NCBI GenBank assembly: GCA_009746045.1
Contig: RPFO01000643.1
Location: 451,089 to 515,088 of the forward strand
Direction of reading: 5' to 3'
Source of the DNA: Mesostigma viride
Lineage: Eukaryota > Streptophyta > Mesostigmatophyceae > Mesostigmatales > Mesostigmataceae
Length of the DNA stretch: 64,000 nucleotides
Shown: positions 27,727-37,570 of the stretch, piece after piece
Numbering within the stretch: the stretch's first letter is position 1
How the letters are laid out: every line of letters starts with the position of its first letter
Program-made: the position numbers and the translations under genes
Notes under the pieces: model-generated
Database searches by the model: none
What the model saw: only the letters and a program-made list of their open reading frames with translations
Told to the model about the DNA's origin: nothing

Positions 27727-27998
27727 CTGCAACCCACCGACACCGTTTGATATACATTTCTCACCGTCAACGGCCGTTGGCTTGAAAAAACAACAAGAGT
27801 TTTAAGATTTATTACGCGCACAAAGCACACACTAGTTTTCAGTCTCCAACGGCCGTTGGCGCACGAAAAATGTTTTATTATGCATTTATTAATTACATCC
27901 ATGGTGCCACGTGGCAAACCACACCCTACTTCCGGGTGCAAAGAAAATCAAACGCTAATTTGCAAGTTCCAACGGCCGTTGGCGCAAGAAAATCACAC

Positions 27999-28090
27999 CC
28001 AAAATGCCTTCAGTCGCAGAATCCATTCCCCTCACGCAGTCGAACAGGGGTACTGTTCCCCCAGCGCGGACATCGCCTCACAAATCGCCC
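27999..28090 (-). pseudogene. Remnant of a duplicated 3' gene end
   Basis: On the minus strand it encodes EAMSALGEQYP, matching EVMSALGQEYK at the end of the 27112-27726 protein, followed by the same CTTCAGTCGCA context and the same palindrome-bearing spacer. The upstream part of the gene is missing; the MYND gene now lies immediately next to it. Confidence 0.6.
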
Positions 28091-28110
28091 TTGGGTACGA
28101 TTTAGTCCCC

Positions 28111-28901
28111 TCAAAAAACCTTGAACATTTCACCTTTGAACTTAAAATGCACTTCACCCCCCATCCGAATTACAAGTCCGGCCAAATTGACACCAGACCA
28201 GCTGTCTGTAACGTCGCCGTGCATAGTGCTGAGAGACTTTCTCGCCTCACGATACTTGGTACACCACTTCTTGTGTTCCTCCCAGTCCGCACGCTGGCAT
28301 TCGGCAGCACAATACCGGACGTCTCGACAACCCCCGCACTTGCGGTGGACACCCTCCATCACAGAGCACGCCTGATTCGAGCAACACTTTGGAAGCGAGC
28401 CGAGCATCGGCCCTCCCACCCCCGGGAGAACGATCATCCGTGAAAACGTCAATTTCACGGACTCGGAATTCCCGAATGTAAAATGGAAACCTTCAAACCC
28501 CCCCCCTCTACTCTCGCCGATACGGTCAATCTCGGCTGCGCCTCACTCGCGTCTGGAAATTTCCCCCACTGGTCTTTCTCCCACTGGTCCCACCCAACCT
28601 TTCCGACATACGACACCAGAAGTCGAAACTCGACGTCTCGATTGAGTGGAACCCGATCCGCCGGCGTGGGCTTGTAGAATCCGCCAGCCAAGGCGAAGTA
28701 CATGTCCAGCAACTGGAGATTAATCTGTCGTCCTACTGAGGCGAACGAGTCATACACGACCAAAACCGCAAACTGGCGACCCAGGCGCTTCTCGTGCTGC
28801 CGTACCCATCCGTGGATCTCGCGAGCCCGGTTAAGTACGTTTGCTGCCACGCAGGCAATCGCAGCGCGGGTCGAAGATTCCAGCTCGCCCGTCTCCGCCA
28901 T
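28111..28901 (-). CDS. MYND-finger protein, frame broken at a C-run
   Basis: Two frames join at the 9-C run 28498-28506. The N-terminal part (from ATG 28901) has GRQFAVLVVYDSF and FRLLVSYVGK; the C-terminal part has the zinc finger CSVMEGVHRKCGGCRDVRYC with AAECQRADWEEHKKWC. That is the MYND pattern, a protein-interaction zinc finger common in eukaryotes and giant viruses. It aligns throughout with the intact paralogue at 34744-35520, which has both halves in one frame, so the break is probably a sequencing error or a very recent indel. The specific partner is unknown. Confidence 0.75.
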
Positions 28902-29135
28902 CCCTCCCCTGCGCCAATTGGCACGTGCGTAATACGTAAGTTATATTTTACTCAACCCCCCTTTTGACATTTCTCCATCCCAACGGCCGTTGGCGCAAGA
29001 AAATCACACCCAAAGTCAACGATTGATGACGGCCTCATATAGCAAAATTGAAGATTAAAATTATTGATACATCATCCACAAAACTCCTAATCGAACTAGG
29101 TATCCCTCCAATCGGACAAGAAAAGAGGCTTCTCG

Positions 29136-30097
29136 TCAATTCTGGGCAAAATCGGCCCAACTCCCCACCCTTGCCAAATCCCTGATATAGAAATCAAGTT
29201 CCACCTCATTCTCATCCCCGCAAAAGCGAAGGATTTCGGATCCATCTTCCCATTCGTCCCATTCCCCACTAGCTTTAGCTTTCTGTGTAAATTTTTGTAT
29301 GACAATTTCGGCCACGATGTTCTCAACCCCTCTATTCCTGTCCTCCAGAAGCCTTAAAGCCTCAGACGTCACATCAGTAGACGTCTCCCCTCTGTCCAAC
29401 AGCCACAGCGCCAGTCCAAATTCGGCGGCATCCAGAGGAAGACTCTCCAAGTACGACGGCGTCAGCCAATCACGAAAACCGCGATTGGTACGTTCGTTCG
29501 AAAAGTAGAGCATGCTCTTCAATCCCCATATATACTCATTAGCAGCCAGCATCTCCATCTCCTTAGCCACCTTTTCCCTCTCCTCAACTTGCTGTTTTAA
29601 GTCCTCGTCTCTCTCGAGCTCGCTTACGTCAAAATCCATTTCTCCCCACATACACCTCTCGTCTCGAAAGTCACGGGACCAATCCTCCCAGTAACCCCGA
29701 ACTGCAGTCATTCTGTCAAACGTCTCCAGACAGACCCTTCGGAACGCCCCCCCCTTTCCGCCAGCTGCTCCTTCCCTAGATACGCGTGAAATGGTCTAGT
29801 AGACCACAAATACGGCGTAAATGGCACTCGTGGCACTCTTCTGTCCGCCACCGAAACACAAAATACCCGCCATCGACAGCCAAGCCCAGCAACCGCAGCT
29901 TGCGCCTTCCGACTCACGCACTCAAAACGTGCCTGATCAATCAAGCCTAGGAAACTGGCAACATGCGTTACCACCTCCAGCGGCATATCCATCAGGTGAA
30001 GCACAGCCACCATCTCCGTCCTCTTGTTAGCTCCAACCTCGCAGGAGGCGCCCTTGTCCTCCGTCTGCCTCTTCTGTTTGCTCTTCCCTACTCCCAT
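29136..30097 (-). CDS. F-box protein, frame broken at a C-run
   Basis: From ATG 30097 the first frame holds an F-box (MPLEVVTHVASFLGLIDQAR, about residues 37-56). After the 8-C run at 29747-29754 the frame resumes as AFRRVCLETFDRM and continues through a helical region (YIWGLKSMLYFSNE) to the stop at 29136. The C-terminal half matches the intact F-box paralogue at 33434-34339 (YELWGLRSIFWFCDT). F-box proteins recruit substrates to SCF ubiquitin ligases; the substrate domain here is not recognisable. The break is most likely a homopolymer error. Confidence 0.72.
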
Positions 30098-30229
30098 TCG
30101 CCTGCATACACACCAGGCAAAACAGTATTTTGAGGCATCCTATTCACTACGAATTATTCGTGCCACAGGATACACATTTTTTTTAACACATCTTCATCTT
30201 TTTCTGGCCCTTAATGGGCAGAAAAATTG

Positions 30230-32450
30230 TTATAACCACCACTAAGCTGCTTGAAAGACACATCCTGCCTTACTGCCACATGAAAAGAATAAAATGCACA
30301 TGGTAATTTTTTTCCAATTCCAACGGCCGTTGGCTCACAACCCCCCTGTGGGAAGGGTGGATGCCTTACGAACCAGTCAAGCCCCATCTTTATGCTCAGC
30401 TAGTTTTTTTGGAGGCCTTTCTAGGAAGGCACATGGTAATAACCTTCACTAAGCTGCATGAAAGACGCATCCTGCCTTACTGCCACCAAATGAAAAGAAA
30501 GAAATGCACATGATAATGTTTTTCCAATTCCAACGGCCGTTGGCTCACAACCCCCCTGTGGGAAGGGTGGATGCCTTACGAACCATTCAACCACATCTTT
30601 ATGGTCAGCTAGATTTTTGGAGGCCTTTCTTGGAAGGCACATGGTAATAACCATCACTAAGCTGCATGAAAGACAGATCCTGCCTTACTGCCACCAAATG
30701 AAAGGAATGAAATGCACATGATAATGTTTTTCCAATTCCAACGGCCGTTCGCTCACAACCCCCCTGTGGGAAGGGTGGATGCCTTACGAACCAGTGAAGC
30801 CCCATCTTTATGCTCAGCTCGATTTTTTGGAGGCCTTTCTAGGAGAAAAATGGTAAATAGCCACCACTAAGCTGCATAAAAGACACATCCTGCCTTACTG
30901 CCACCCAATGAAACGAATGAAATGCACATGGTAATGTTTTTCAAGTCTAACGGCCGTTGGCTCACAACCCCCCTGTGGGAAGGGTGGATGCCTTACGAAC
31001 CATTCAACCACATCTTTATGCTCAGCTAGATTTTTGGAGGCCTTTCTAGGAAGGCACATGGTAATAACCATCACTAAGCTGCATGAAAGACGCATCCTGC
31101 CTTATTGCCACCCAATGAAACGAATGAAATGCACATGATAATGTTTTTCCAATTCCAACGGCCGTTGGCTCACAACCCCCCTATGGGAAGGGTGGATGCC
31201 TTACGAACCATTCAACCACATCTTTATGCTCAGCTAGATTTTTGGAGGCCTTTCTTGGAAGGCACATGGTAATAACCTTCACTAAGCTGCATGAAAGACG
31301 CATCCTGCCTTACTGCCACCAAATGAAAAGAATCAAATGCACATGATAATGTTTTTCCAATTCCAACGGCCGTTGGCTCACAACCCCCCTGTGGGAAGGG
31401 TGGATGCCTTACGAACCATTCAACCACATCTTTATGCTCAGCTAGATTTTTGGAGGCCTTTCTTGGAAGGCACATGGTAATAACCTTCACTAAGCTGCAT
31501 GAAAGACGCATCCTGCCTTACTGCCACCAAATGAAAAGAATCAAATGCACATGATAATGTTTTTCCAATTCCAACGGCCGTTGGCTCACAACCCCCCTGT
31601 GGGAAGGGTGGATGCCTTACGAACCATTCAACCACATCTTTATGCTCAGCTAGATTTTTGGAGGCCTTTCTTGGAAGAAAAATGGTAAATAGCCACCACT
31701 AAGCTGCATGAAAGACACATCCTGCCTTATTGCCACCCAATGAAACGAATGAAATGCACATGATAATGTTTTTCCAATTCCAACGGCCGTTGGCTCACAA
31801 CCCCCCTGTGGGAAGGGTGGATGCCTTACGAACCATTCAACCACATCTTTATGCTCAGCTAGATTTTTGGAGGCCTTTCTTGGAAGGCACATGGTAATAA
31901 CCTTCACTAAGCTGCATGAAAGACGCATCCTGCCTTACTGCCACCAAATGAAAAGAATCAAATGCACATGATAATGTTTTTCCAATTCCAACGGCCGTTG
32001 GCTCACAACCCCCCTGTGGGAAGGGTGGATGCCTTACGAACCAGTCAAGCCCATCTTTATGGTCAGCTCGATTTTTTGGAGGCCTTTCATGGAGAAAAAT
32101 GGTAATAGCCACCACTAAGCTGAATGAAAGATACATCCTGGCTGATTGCCAACCCACTCAAAGGAATGAAATGCACATGATAATGTTTTTCAAGTCTAGC
32201 GGCCGTTGGCTCACAACCCCCCTCTGGGAAGGGTGGATGCCTTACGAACCAGTCAAACCCATGTTTATGCTCAGCTAGATTTTTTGGAGGCCTTTCTTGG
32301 AAGAAAAATGGTAATAGCCACCACTAAGCTGCATGAAAGACACATCCTGGCTGCTTGCCACCCTATCAAACGAATAAAAAGCATATGATAATGTTTTTCC
32401 AATTCCAACGGCCGTTGGCTCACAACCCCCTTCGGGTAGAGGCCTTACGG
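30230..32450. repeat. 207-bp satellite carrying the palindrome, 11 copies
   Basis: Eleven head-to-tail copies with a period of about 207-211 bp, for example palindromes near 30319, 30528, 30738, 30949 and 31157. Each unit has CAACGGCCGTTGGCTCACAA, then GGGAAGGGTGGATGCCTTACG, a GGAGGCCTTTCT segment and CACTAAGCTGCATGAAAGAC. The palindrome is the best kept part, with a few single changes. No coding potential. From 32451 to 32820 the DNA is unique apart from a degenerate site near 32770. Confidence 0.92.
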
Positions 32451-32821
32451 ACCAGTCAGAAATAGTGTCCACCAAGCTGTTCCCCCCACACCCACAGTTG
32501 TCCTTGTCCACATACCTTTCCAGTACAGTTGTCCTCAGCTTCTCAGCAACGGGCGACTCCTCTCCTTGCTGCCTTGACAGATATCACATAAACAAAACAC
32601 GATCACGAGAGCATCAGGATTGTTAGAGGTTTCCTCCATCGCAAAACCGTAAGATACACACACCTCAAAAACCAACTTTCTTGTCCTCCCAAATAACATA
32701 TGTTTTTAAATGTAAAATAAATCACATTCATATTCTGTCACTTGATTTAACCACACAATTTTTCAGGTCCAACGCCCGTTGGCATTACGCCTCTTCCCGG
32801 TAAAAGAGTATTTATTGCTCC

Positions 32822-33010
32822 AACCCCACAAAAAACTCGTTCCGGACCTGATCGAAGCGAAGAGCACTGCCAGGGATCGGAGTCGAGCCAGATTTGTGTG
32901 CGGAACATGATGGCTGGCCCACCTCACTCCCCAACATCAATGTGGACCTGGGTTCGAACCCTGTCAGTGCTATTCGCTTCGAACAGTTCCGGAACGAGTT
33001 TTTTGTGGGT
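32822..33010. mobile_element. Foldback (MITE-like) element with a tRNA-like T-arm
   Basis: About 55-bp imperfect terminal inverted repeats: CCACAAAAAACTCGTTCCGG at the left and its complement CCGGAACGAGTTTTTTGTGG at the right. The inner part of the right arm contains GGGTTCGAACCCTGTCAGTG, a tRNA T-arm-like sequence with a perfect Pol III B-box core; the left arm has the inverted, diverged form. No coding capacity. Confidence 0.75.
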
Positions 33011-33433
33011 GTGGAGAAATAATGTCGACATTTTCGGTGACTGTTCAGCCTAAAAAAATCACAAGCAGATGCGACGGCCCCTCCATTAAACAAATTATCC
33101 ACCACTGTTGCGCTACACTAGCAATGTTTGTCAAGGTCCAACGGCCGTTGGCATCAAATAAATCACAACCATTGGTCACTCCATTTAACAAAATACCCAC
33201 AACTTTTTAACCACACTAGAAATGTTTTTTGAGGTCCAACGGCCGTTGGAATCCAAAAAATGCCGAATTCATGTCAAATTTATATATATGTGACAGTTGA
33301 CAGAATTAGAGATAATTAAATTATCAAACCCTCTTTTATTTGCCTTTAAATTATCAGCCTTACCCATCAGCAAAAATTGGCGAATTTCATTCAATATTAG
33401 AATTCAAAATTTATTAATGAAATTTATGTTTCA

Positions 33434-34339
33434 TCATTCAACCTCTTCAGAATCCTCATCCAAACACAACATCATGTCCCCTTTCCACTTGTACATACTA
33501 CTCTCGGCCAAATACAGCAAGCGTGCCTTCTTCCCCCCAAAAAACTTGAGATAATCCGGTGTGAAGATTGTTCCGCTGAGGACCTGCATAGCTAACTCCA
33601 CCAAAACGCTTGCCATATCCTCCTCCCTACACCTCCTCTCTAATAAGGCCTTCATGTCTGCGTTCTCATCAAATCCCATGATCAGAACTGCACATGCCAT
33701 TCCTCCCCCCTCCAGAGGCAGCCCCTCCAAAAGCTTCACCCATTCTGCCTCCCTACGCGCTCTCCTCCCCGGAGGAAAAAAAATGTCCTCATCCGGGTCA
33801 TAAGGAGTATCGCAGAACCAGAAAATGCTCCTTAACCCCCATAGTTCATAATTATCGTACAAGTCATCCATTTCCTTTCCCAATTGGCGTAAGCGAGCTG
33901 TCCACCCCCTCCAATTCCTCTCCAACACACGTCTCCTCTCAGCACGCTGGGACCTGAACAACCCTCCCATCGTCCTTGCTCGTGCATGTCCCTCTGGTGC
34001 TGGCTGGCGTCCTAACACCTCCTCAACTTCTTCACAATATACCTTAAAATACATTCCCCTTGTGACGAGTGTGTAGGGGGTGATATCAGCTCTTGCACAC
34101 TTTACTTGCCCGCCATACAATTCTCGGAAAAGAGACTCAGTTATCAATGTACGAGGACCATCCCCGAATGCGTCCACGAACCCAGAAATTAACTTAAAGC
34201 TGAATTGGGGTTCATACCTCCCCGACACCGCTTCCCTAGCCCCTCTACAAACTGCTTCAAAGCGGGCTACGTCGGGCGCCTCCATAAAAGCTGCGACTTC
34301 GGTCCAAATTTCCCACGGCAGTGAGATATCCCCTTCCAT
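33434..34339 (-). CDS. F-box protein, 301 aa, intact
   Basis: The start at 34339 (MEGDISLPWEIWTEVAAFME) puts the F-box at the very N-terminus: LPWEIWTEVAAFMEAPDVAR, then FEAVCRGAREAV. The long C-terminal region is helical with YELWGLRSIFWFCD and LLEGLPLEGGGMACAVLI and ends acidic. It is the intact paralogue of the broken gene at 29136-30097. A role as a substrate adaptor of an SCF ubiquitin ligase is the family expectation. The start follows a CAG by about 35 bases. A palindrome lies upstream near 34463. Confidence 0.75.
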   Translation of the reverse strand: MEGDISLPWEIWTEVAAFMEAPDVARFEAVCRGAREAVSGRYEPQFSFKLISGFVDAFGDGPRTLITESLFRELYGGQVKCARADITPYTLVTRGMYFKVYCEEVEEVLGRQPAPEGHARARTMGGLFRSQRAERRRVLERNWRGWTARLRQLGKEMDDLYDNYELWGLRSIFWFCDTPYDPDEDIFFPPGRRARREAEWVKLLEGLPLEGGGMACAVLIMGFDENADMKALLERRCREEDMASVLVELAMQVLSGTIFTPDYLKFFGGKKARLLYLAESSMYKWKGDMMLCLDEDSEEVE

Positions 34340-34743
34340 TATCGGCCCCGACGTCAAACTTGTCCCCTCTGCACATAACATACATCGACGTCCATCCTTA
34401 AAAAAAAATGAGGTTTTGTCGGAAAGAAAATATGCAAACGTTAGGCGAGGTTTCCAATCCCTAACGGCCGTTGGGTCACTAATTGTTGTTTAACCCGCTA
34501 CAGTCGCATGAGAGAAAACGAAAGTCAATTTTATTCCAATTTCAAAGTGAAAGGAGAATCCACTATTACACCATTTTACAACACAAATCAGGTCAATTTT
34601 ATTCCAATTTCAAAGTAAAAAGAGAATTCACCATTACACCATTTTACAACACAAATCAGGACTAAATACACAAATTTCAAATCCAAAATGCGTCCAGTTA
34701 TCCAACCTCAAAAGCAAATTATTACTCTACATTTCCAGTTTTT

Positions 34744-35520
34744 CTATGAGGAAGAACCGTAGTAGAAGGTGAAGGAGAAGTCGACCTCAGAGAAGTCGAC
34801 CTGAGTTCCATCCAGTATGGTCGTCCTGTTTACCCCCCTTATCACCCCTGCCAGCCCCTGTCTTGCTTGCCTCAGACGTTCGCATCTATCCTTATGCCTA
34901 CTCCAGTCAGCACGCTGGCACTCCTCACTGCAATATCTGGCATCCCTACATCCTCTACACCACTTCTGAGGGCCTGTTTGGCACCCACACCCCTCCTTGG
35001 AGCAATTTCGCATACCACGCATGGGGTCCCCATCCCTCACGATCGGGTCAGAGAGCAAGAAAAGGTTCATGTTGAGGGGTACTTCTGCCCCTACACACGC
35101 GTCAGCCCTCACGCGCAGGGAAGACGTAACATTCGGGTAAAATGCGCGCCCGTAGGTGCACCCAACCTGAGCCCCTTCCTCTTCCCCCAACTCTATCTTT
35201 GGCCCCTTTGTAATGAACGACACCAAAAGGCGGAACTCCCTCGTTGGGTCTATTGGCGCTCTTAGATCCATCTGTGGTACGAAAAAACCCTGTTGAATAC
35301 AGAAGTTCATATCAGCTAGCTGGGCGTACATAACCCTCTCCATTTGGCTGAACGAATCAAACGCCAATAAAACGGCCAAGTGGCGGCCTGTCTTCTCCTG
35401 CGCGACACGAACTTCCTCGAATATGACACGCGACAGAAAGCGAACTTGTTTGTAAACGTTTTGAAGGACGCTTCCGTAGACTTCATTCACGAACTCGGAC
35501 TCATTCGCGATCTCGGCCAT
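34744..35520 (-). CDS. MYND-finger protein, 258 aa, intact
   Basis: Starts at ATG 35520 (MAEIANESEFVNEVYGSVLQ). An N-terminal domain of about 150 residues includes GRHLAVLLAFDSFSQMERV and FRLLVSFITKG. The MYND finger follows: CSKEGCGCQTGPQKWCRGCR, then YCSEECQRADWSRHKDRC. A short C-terminal beta region ends in aromatic residues. It aligns end to end with the gene at 28111-28901. The gene pair MYND/F-box occurs twice in the cluster but in opposite order. Likely an interaction or adaptor protein; no enzyme motif is visible. Confidence 0.78.
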   Translation of the reverse strand: MAEIANESEFVNEVYGSVLQNVYKQVRFLSRVIFEEVRVAQEKTGRHLAVLLAFDSFSQMERVMYAQLADMNFCIQQGFFVPQMDLRAPIDPTREFRLLVSFITKGPKIELGEEEGAQVGCTYGRAFYPNVTSSLRVRADACVGAEVPLNMNLFLLSDPIVRDGDPMRGMRNCSKEGCGCQTGPQKWCRGCRDARYCSEECQRADWSRHKDRCERLRQARQGLAGVIRGVNRTTILDGTQVDFSEVDFSFTFYYGSSS

Positions 35521-35700
35521 CTTTTTCAGGGAAAAAACGAACAAAAAGATTTACATCGCGGCCAAAAAAACGCGTTTTCCCATTAGTGTGTTTGCCTAAT
35601 TTATTGTAATCATTCATTTTTAAAACAGTCAGGTCCTTAACAACCTCAGAAAATGATTTCATTAAATTGGCATATACATTTAAAAACATCGTAGGTCGCA

Positions 35701-35955
35701 CTACTTTTTGCGTTTCAGTTTACGTTTGTTTCCCGGTTGAATAAAGTTGACACCATCCCCTTCATCGTCGGAAATTAAGGCCGGCATTTCGTCCACTTCA
35801 GCTTGTACATCATCTTTTTTCATCACAACCATGGCTGGAATTGAATCCCAAAATTTCTCAATCGCTCTAACAACTTCGGCTGGCAGTTTTTTGGCCCCCC
35901 GTGCAACTGCCTCTCTCTCCTGGTTCGACACCGAAACGTCCTTGTCTTTCTCCAT
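35701..35955 (-). CDS. Hypothetical 84-aa protein, acidic with basic tail
   Basis: The ATG at 35955 follows a CAG by nine bases (MEKDKDVSVSNQEREAVARG). A predicted helix (LPAEVVRAIEKFWDSIPAMV) is followed by an acidic stretch and a KRKLKRKK tail that looks like a nuclear localisation signal. No family recognised. The short length and tail suggest a small nuclear protein or the last exon of a larger gene. Confidence 0.45.
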   Translation of the reverse strand: MEKDKDVSVSNQEREAVARGAKKLPAEVVRAIEKFWDSIPAMVVMKKDDVQAEVDEMPALISDDEGDGVNFIQPGNKRKLKRKK

Positions 35956-36582
35956 TGAAAAAAACTGCACGTGAAGCACAACTGGCACGTCCAATGTAAG
36001 TAAACCTAGTACCTTCAGGGGCGGATTAATTCATCAGCCGGAGTACAATTTTATTTTACAACGCCAACGGCCGTTGGCATTACAGCAATGAAGTTAGGAG
36101 AGATAAAAACGTCGTAATGCAACGGCTGATAAAACTGGCGTATAATAAATAACGCGAAAAAAAATTGGCAAGACAAACTTTTTTTTGGAGGTCCAACGGC
36201 CGTTGGCATCACGTAAATCACAACAGCAATGATGGAAACTGATTTTGCAAGTCCAACGGCCGTTGGCATCAAGAAAATCAGAAGAGGGAGCGACTGCCCA
36301 AAAAACGCATAATAATAAAACAAGTACCTTGCAGGTGGTTGACAGACGCGAATCTTGTGTAGCGACGTGGAATCTGCAAGGAATGCGCAAAAACGTTGCA
36401 ATCAGAATTACAAGGATTACATATTTTCCACATTTAGTTTTTCAGGTCCAACGGCCGTTGGCATGAAATAAATAAGAAGACCACTACATGCGTGTGAGAA
36501 AATTGTGCCGGGTGACAGAATCAAATCCAAGTTGCCCAGCAGGTGGGAGGGAGGGAAAAGGAGTGATCAATGAAATGCCCCC

Positions 36583-37570
36583 CCTCGGAGGGAGGGAGGG
36601 AGGGAGGGAGGGAGGGAGGGAAGGAGGAGGAGGGAGGAGGGAGGGAGGGAGGGAGGGAGGGAGGGAGGGAAGGAGGGAAGGAGGGAAGGAGGGAAGGAGG
36701 GAAGGAGGGAAGGAGGGAAGGAGGGAAGGAGGGAAGGAGGGAAGGAGGGAAGGAGGGAAGGAGGGAAGGAGGGAAGGAGGGAAGGAGGGAAGGAGGGAAG
36801 GAGGGAAGGAGGGAAGGAGGGAAACAAGGAAGGAAGGAGGGAAGGAGGGAAGGAGGTAAATTAATTAACGGAAGGGAAGGAGGGAAGGAGGGAAGGAGGG
36901 AAGGAGGGAAGGAGGGAAGGAGGGAAGGAGGGAAGGAGGGAAGGAGGGAAGGAGGGAAGGAGGGAAGGAGGGAAGGAGGGAAGGAGGGAAGGAGGGAAGG
37001 AGGGAAGGAGGGAAGGAGGGAAGGAGGGAAGGAGGGAAGGAGGGAAGGAGGGAAGGAGGGAAGGAGGGAAGGAGGGAAGGAGGGAAGGAGGGAAGGAGGG
37101 AAGGAGGGAAGGAGGGAAGGAGGGAAGGAAGGAAGGAGGGAAGGAGGGAAGGAGGTAAATTAATTAACGGAAGGGAAGGAGGGAAGGAGGGAAGGAGGGA
37201 AGGAGGGAAGGAGGGAAGGAGGGAAGGAGGGAAGGAGGGAAGGAGGGAAGGAGGGAAGGAGGGAAGGAGGGAAGGAGGGAAGGAGGGAAGGAGGGAAGGA
37301 GGGAAGGAGGGAAGGAGGGAAGGAGGGAAGGAGGGAAGGAGGGAAGGAGGGAAGGAGGGAAGGGGGAAGGAGGGAAGGAGGGAAGGAGGGAAGGAAGGAA
37401 GGAGGGAAGGAGGGAAGGAGGGAAATTAATTAACGGAAGGGAAGGAGGGAAGGAGGGAAGGAGGGAAGGAGGGAAGGAGGGAAGGAGGGAAATTAATTAA
37501 CGGAAGGGAAGGAGGGAAGGAGGGAAGGAGGGAAGGAGGGAAGGAGGGAAGGAGGGAAGGAGGGAAGGAT
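36583..37570. repeat. Polypurine GGGAAGGA array, 1 kb
   Basis: Starts as GGGA repeats and becomes GGGAAGGA repeats for nearly 1 kb. Three interruptions with the sequence TTAATTAACGGAAG (near 36860, 37157 and 37425, and again near 37492) break it into modules. The + strand is almost purely purine, so triplex (H-DNA) formation is possible. The open frames through it are artefacts. Confidence 0.95.

Larger units (their letters stand above)
25517..36450. repeat. Dispersed CCAACGGCCGTTGG palindromes between cluster genes
   Basis: Besides the satellite at 30.2-32.4 kb, single copies of the 14-bp palindrome (a few with one change) lie in almost every gap of the minus-strand cluster: near 25517, 25552, 26049, 26894, 26967, 27075, 27769, 27847, 27969, 28980, 33139, 33237, 34463, 36064, 36192, 36252 and 36448. 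The following bases are often GGCGCAAGAAAATCACACC or GGCATCAAATAAATCA. None lies inside a coding region. Confidence 0.9.

Noticed and set aside
28111..30097. Interpreting the MYND and F-box genes here as four separate genes
   Set aside because: Intact paralogues at 34744-35520 and 33434-34339 show each pair of frames is one gene; the breaks fall in 8-9 base C-runs.
30421..32157. Repeated 65-100 residue frames with FVRHPPFPQGG
   Set aside because: They arise from the 207-bp satellite and restart in each unit; units differ by indels that break frame and no start or codon bias is conserved.
32870..32985. tRNA gene around GGGTTCGAACCC
   Set aside because: The pairing of GCACTG with CAGTGC belongs to the terminal inverted repeats of the foldback element; there is no D-arm or anticodon arm between them.
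36488..37163. Gly/Arg/Glu-rich frames in the polypurine array
   Set aside because: Direct translation of GGGAAGGA repeats; no flanking domain and interruption sequences recur in all frames.
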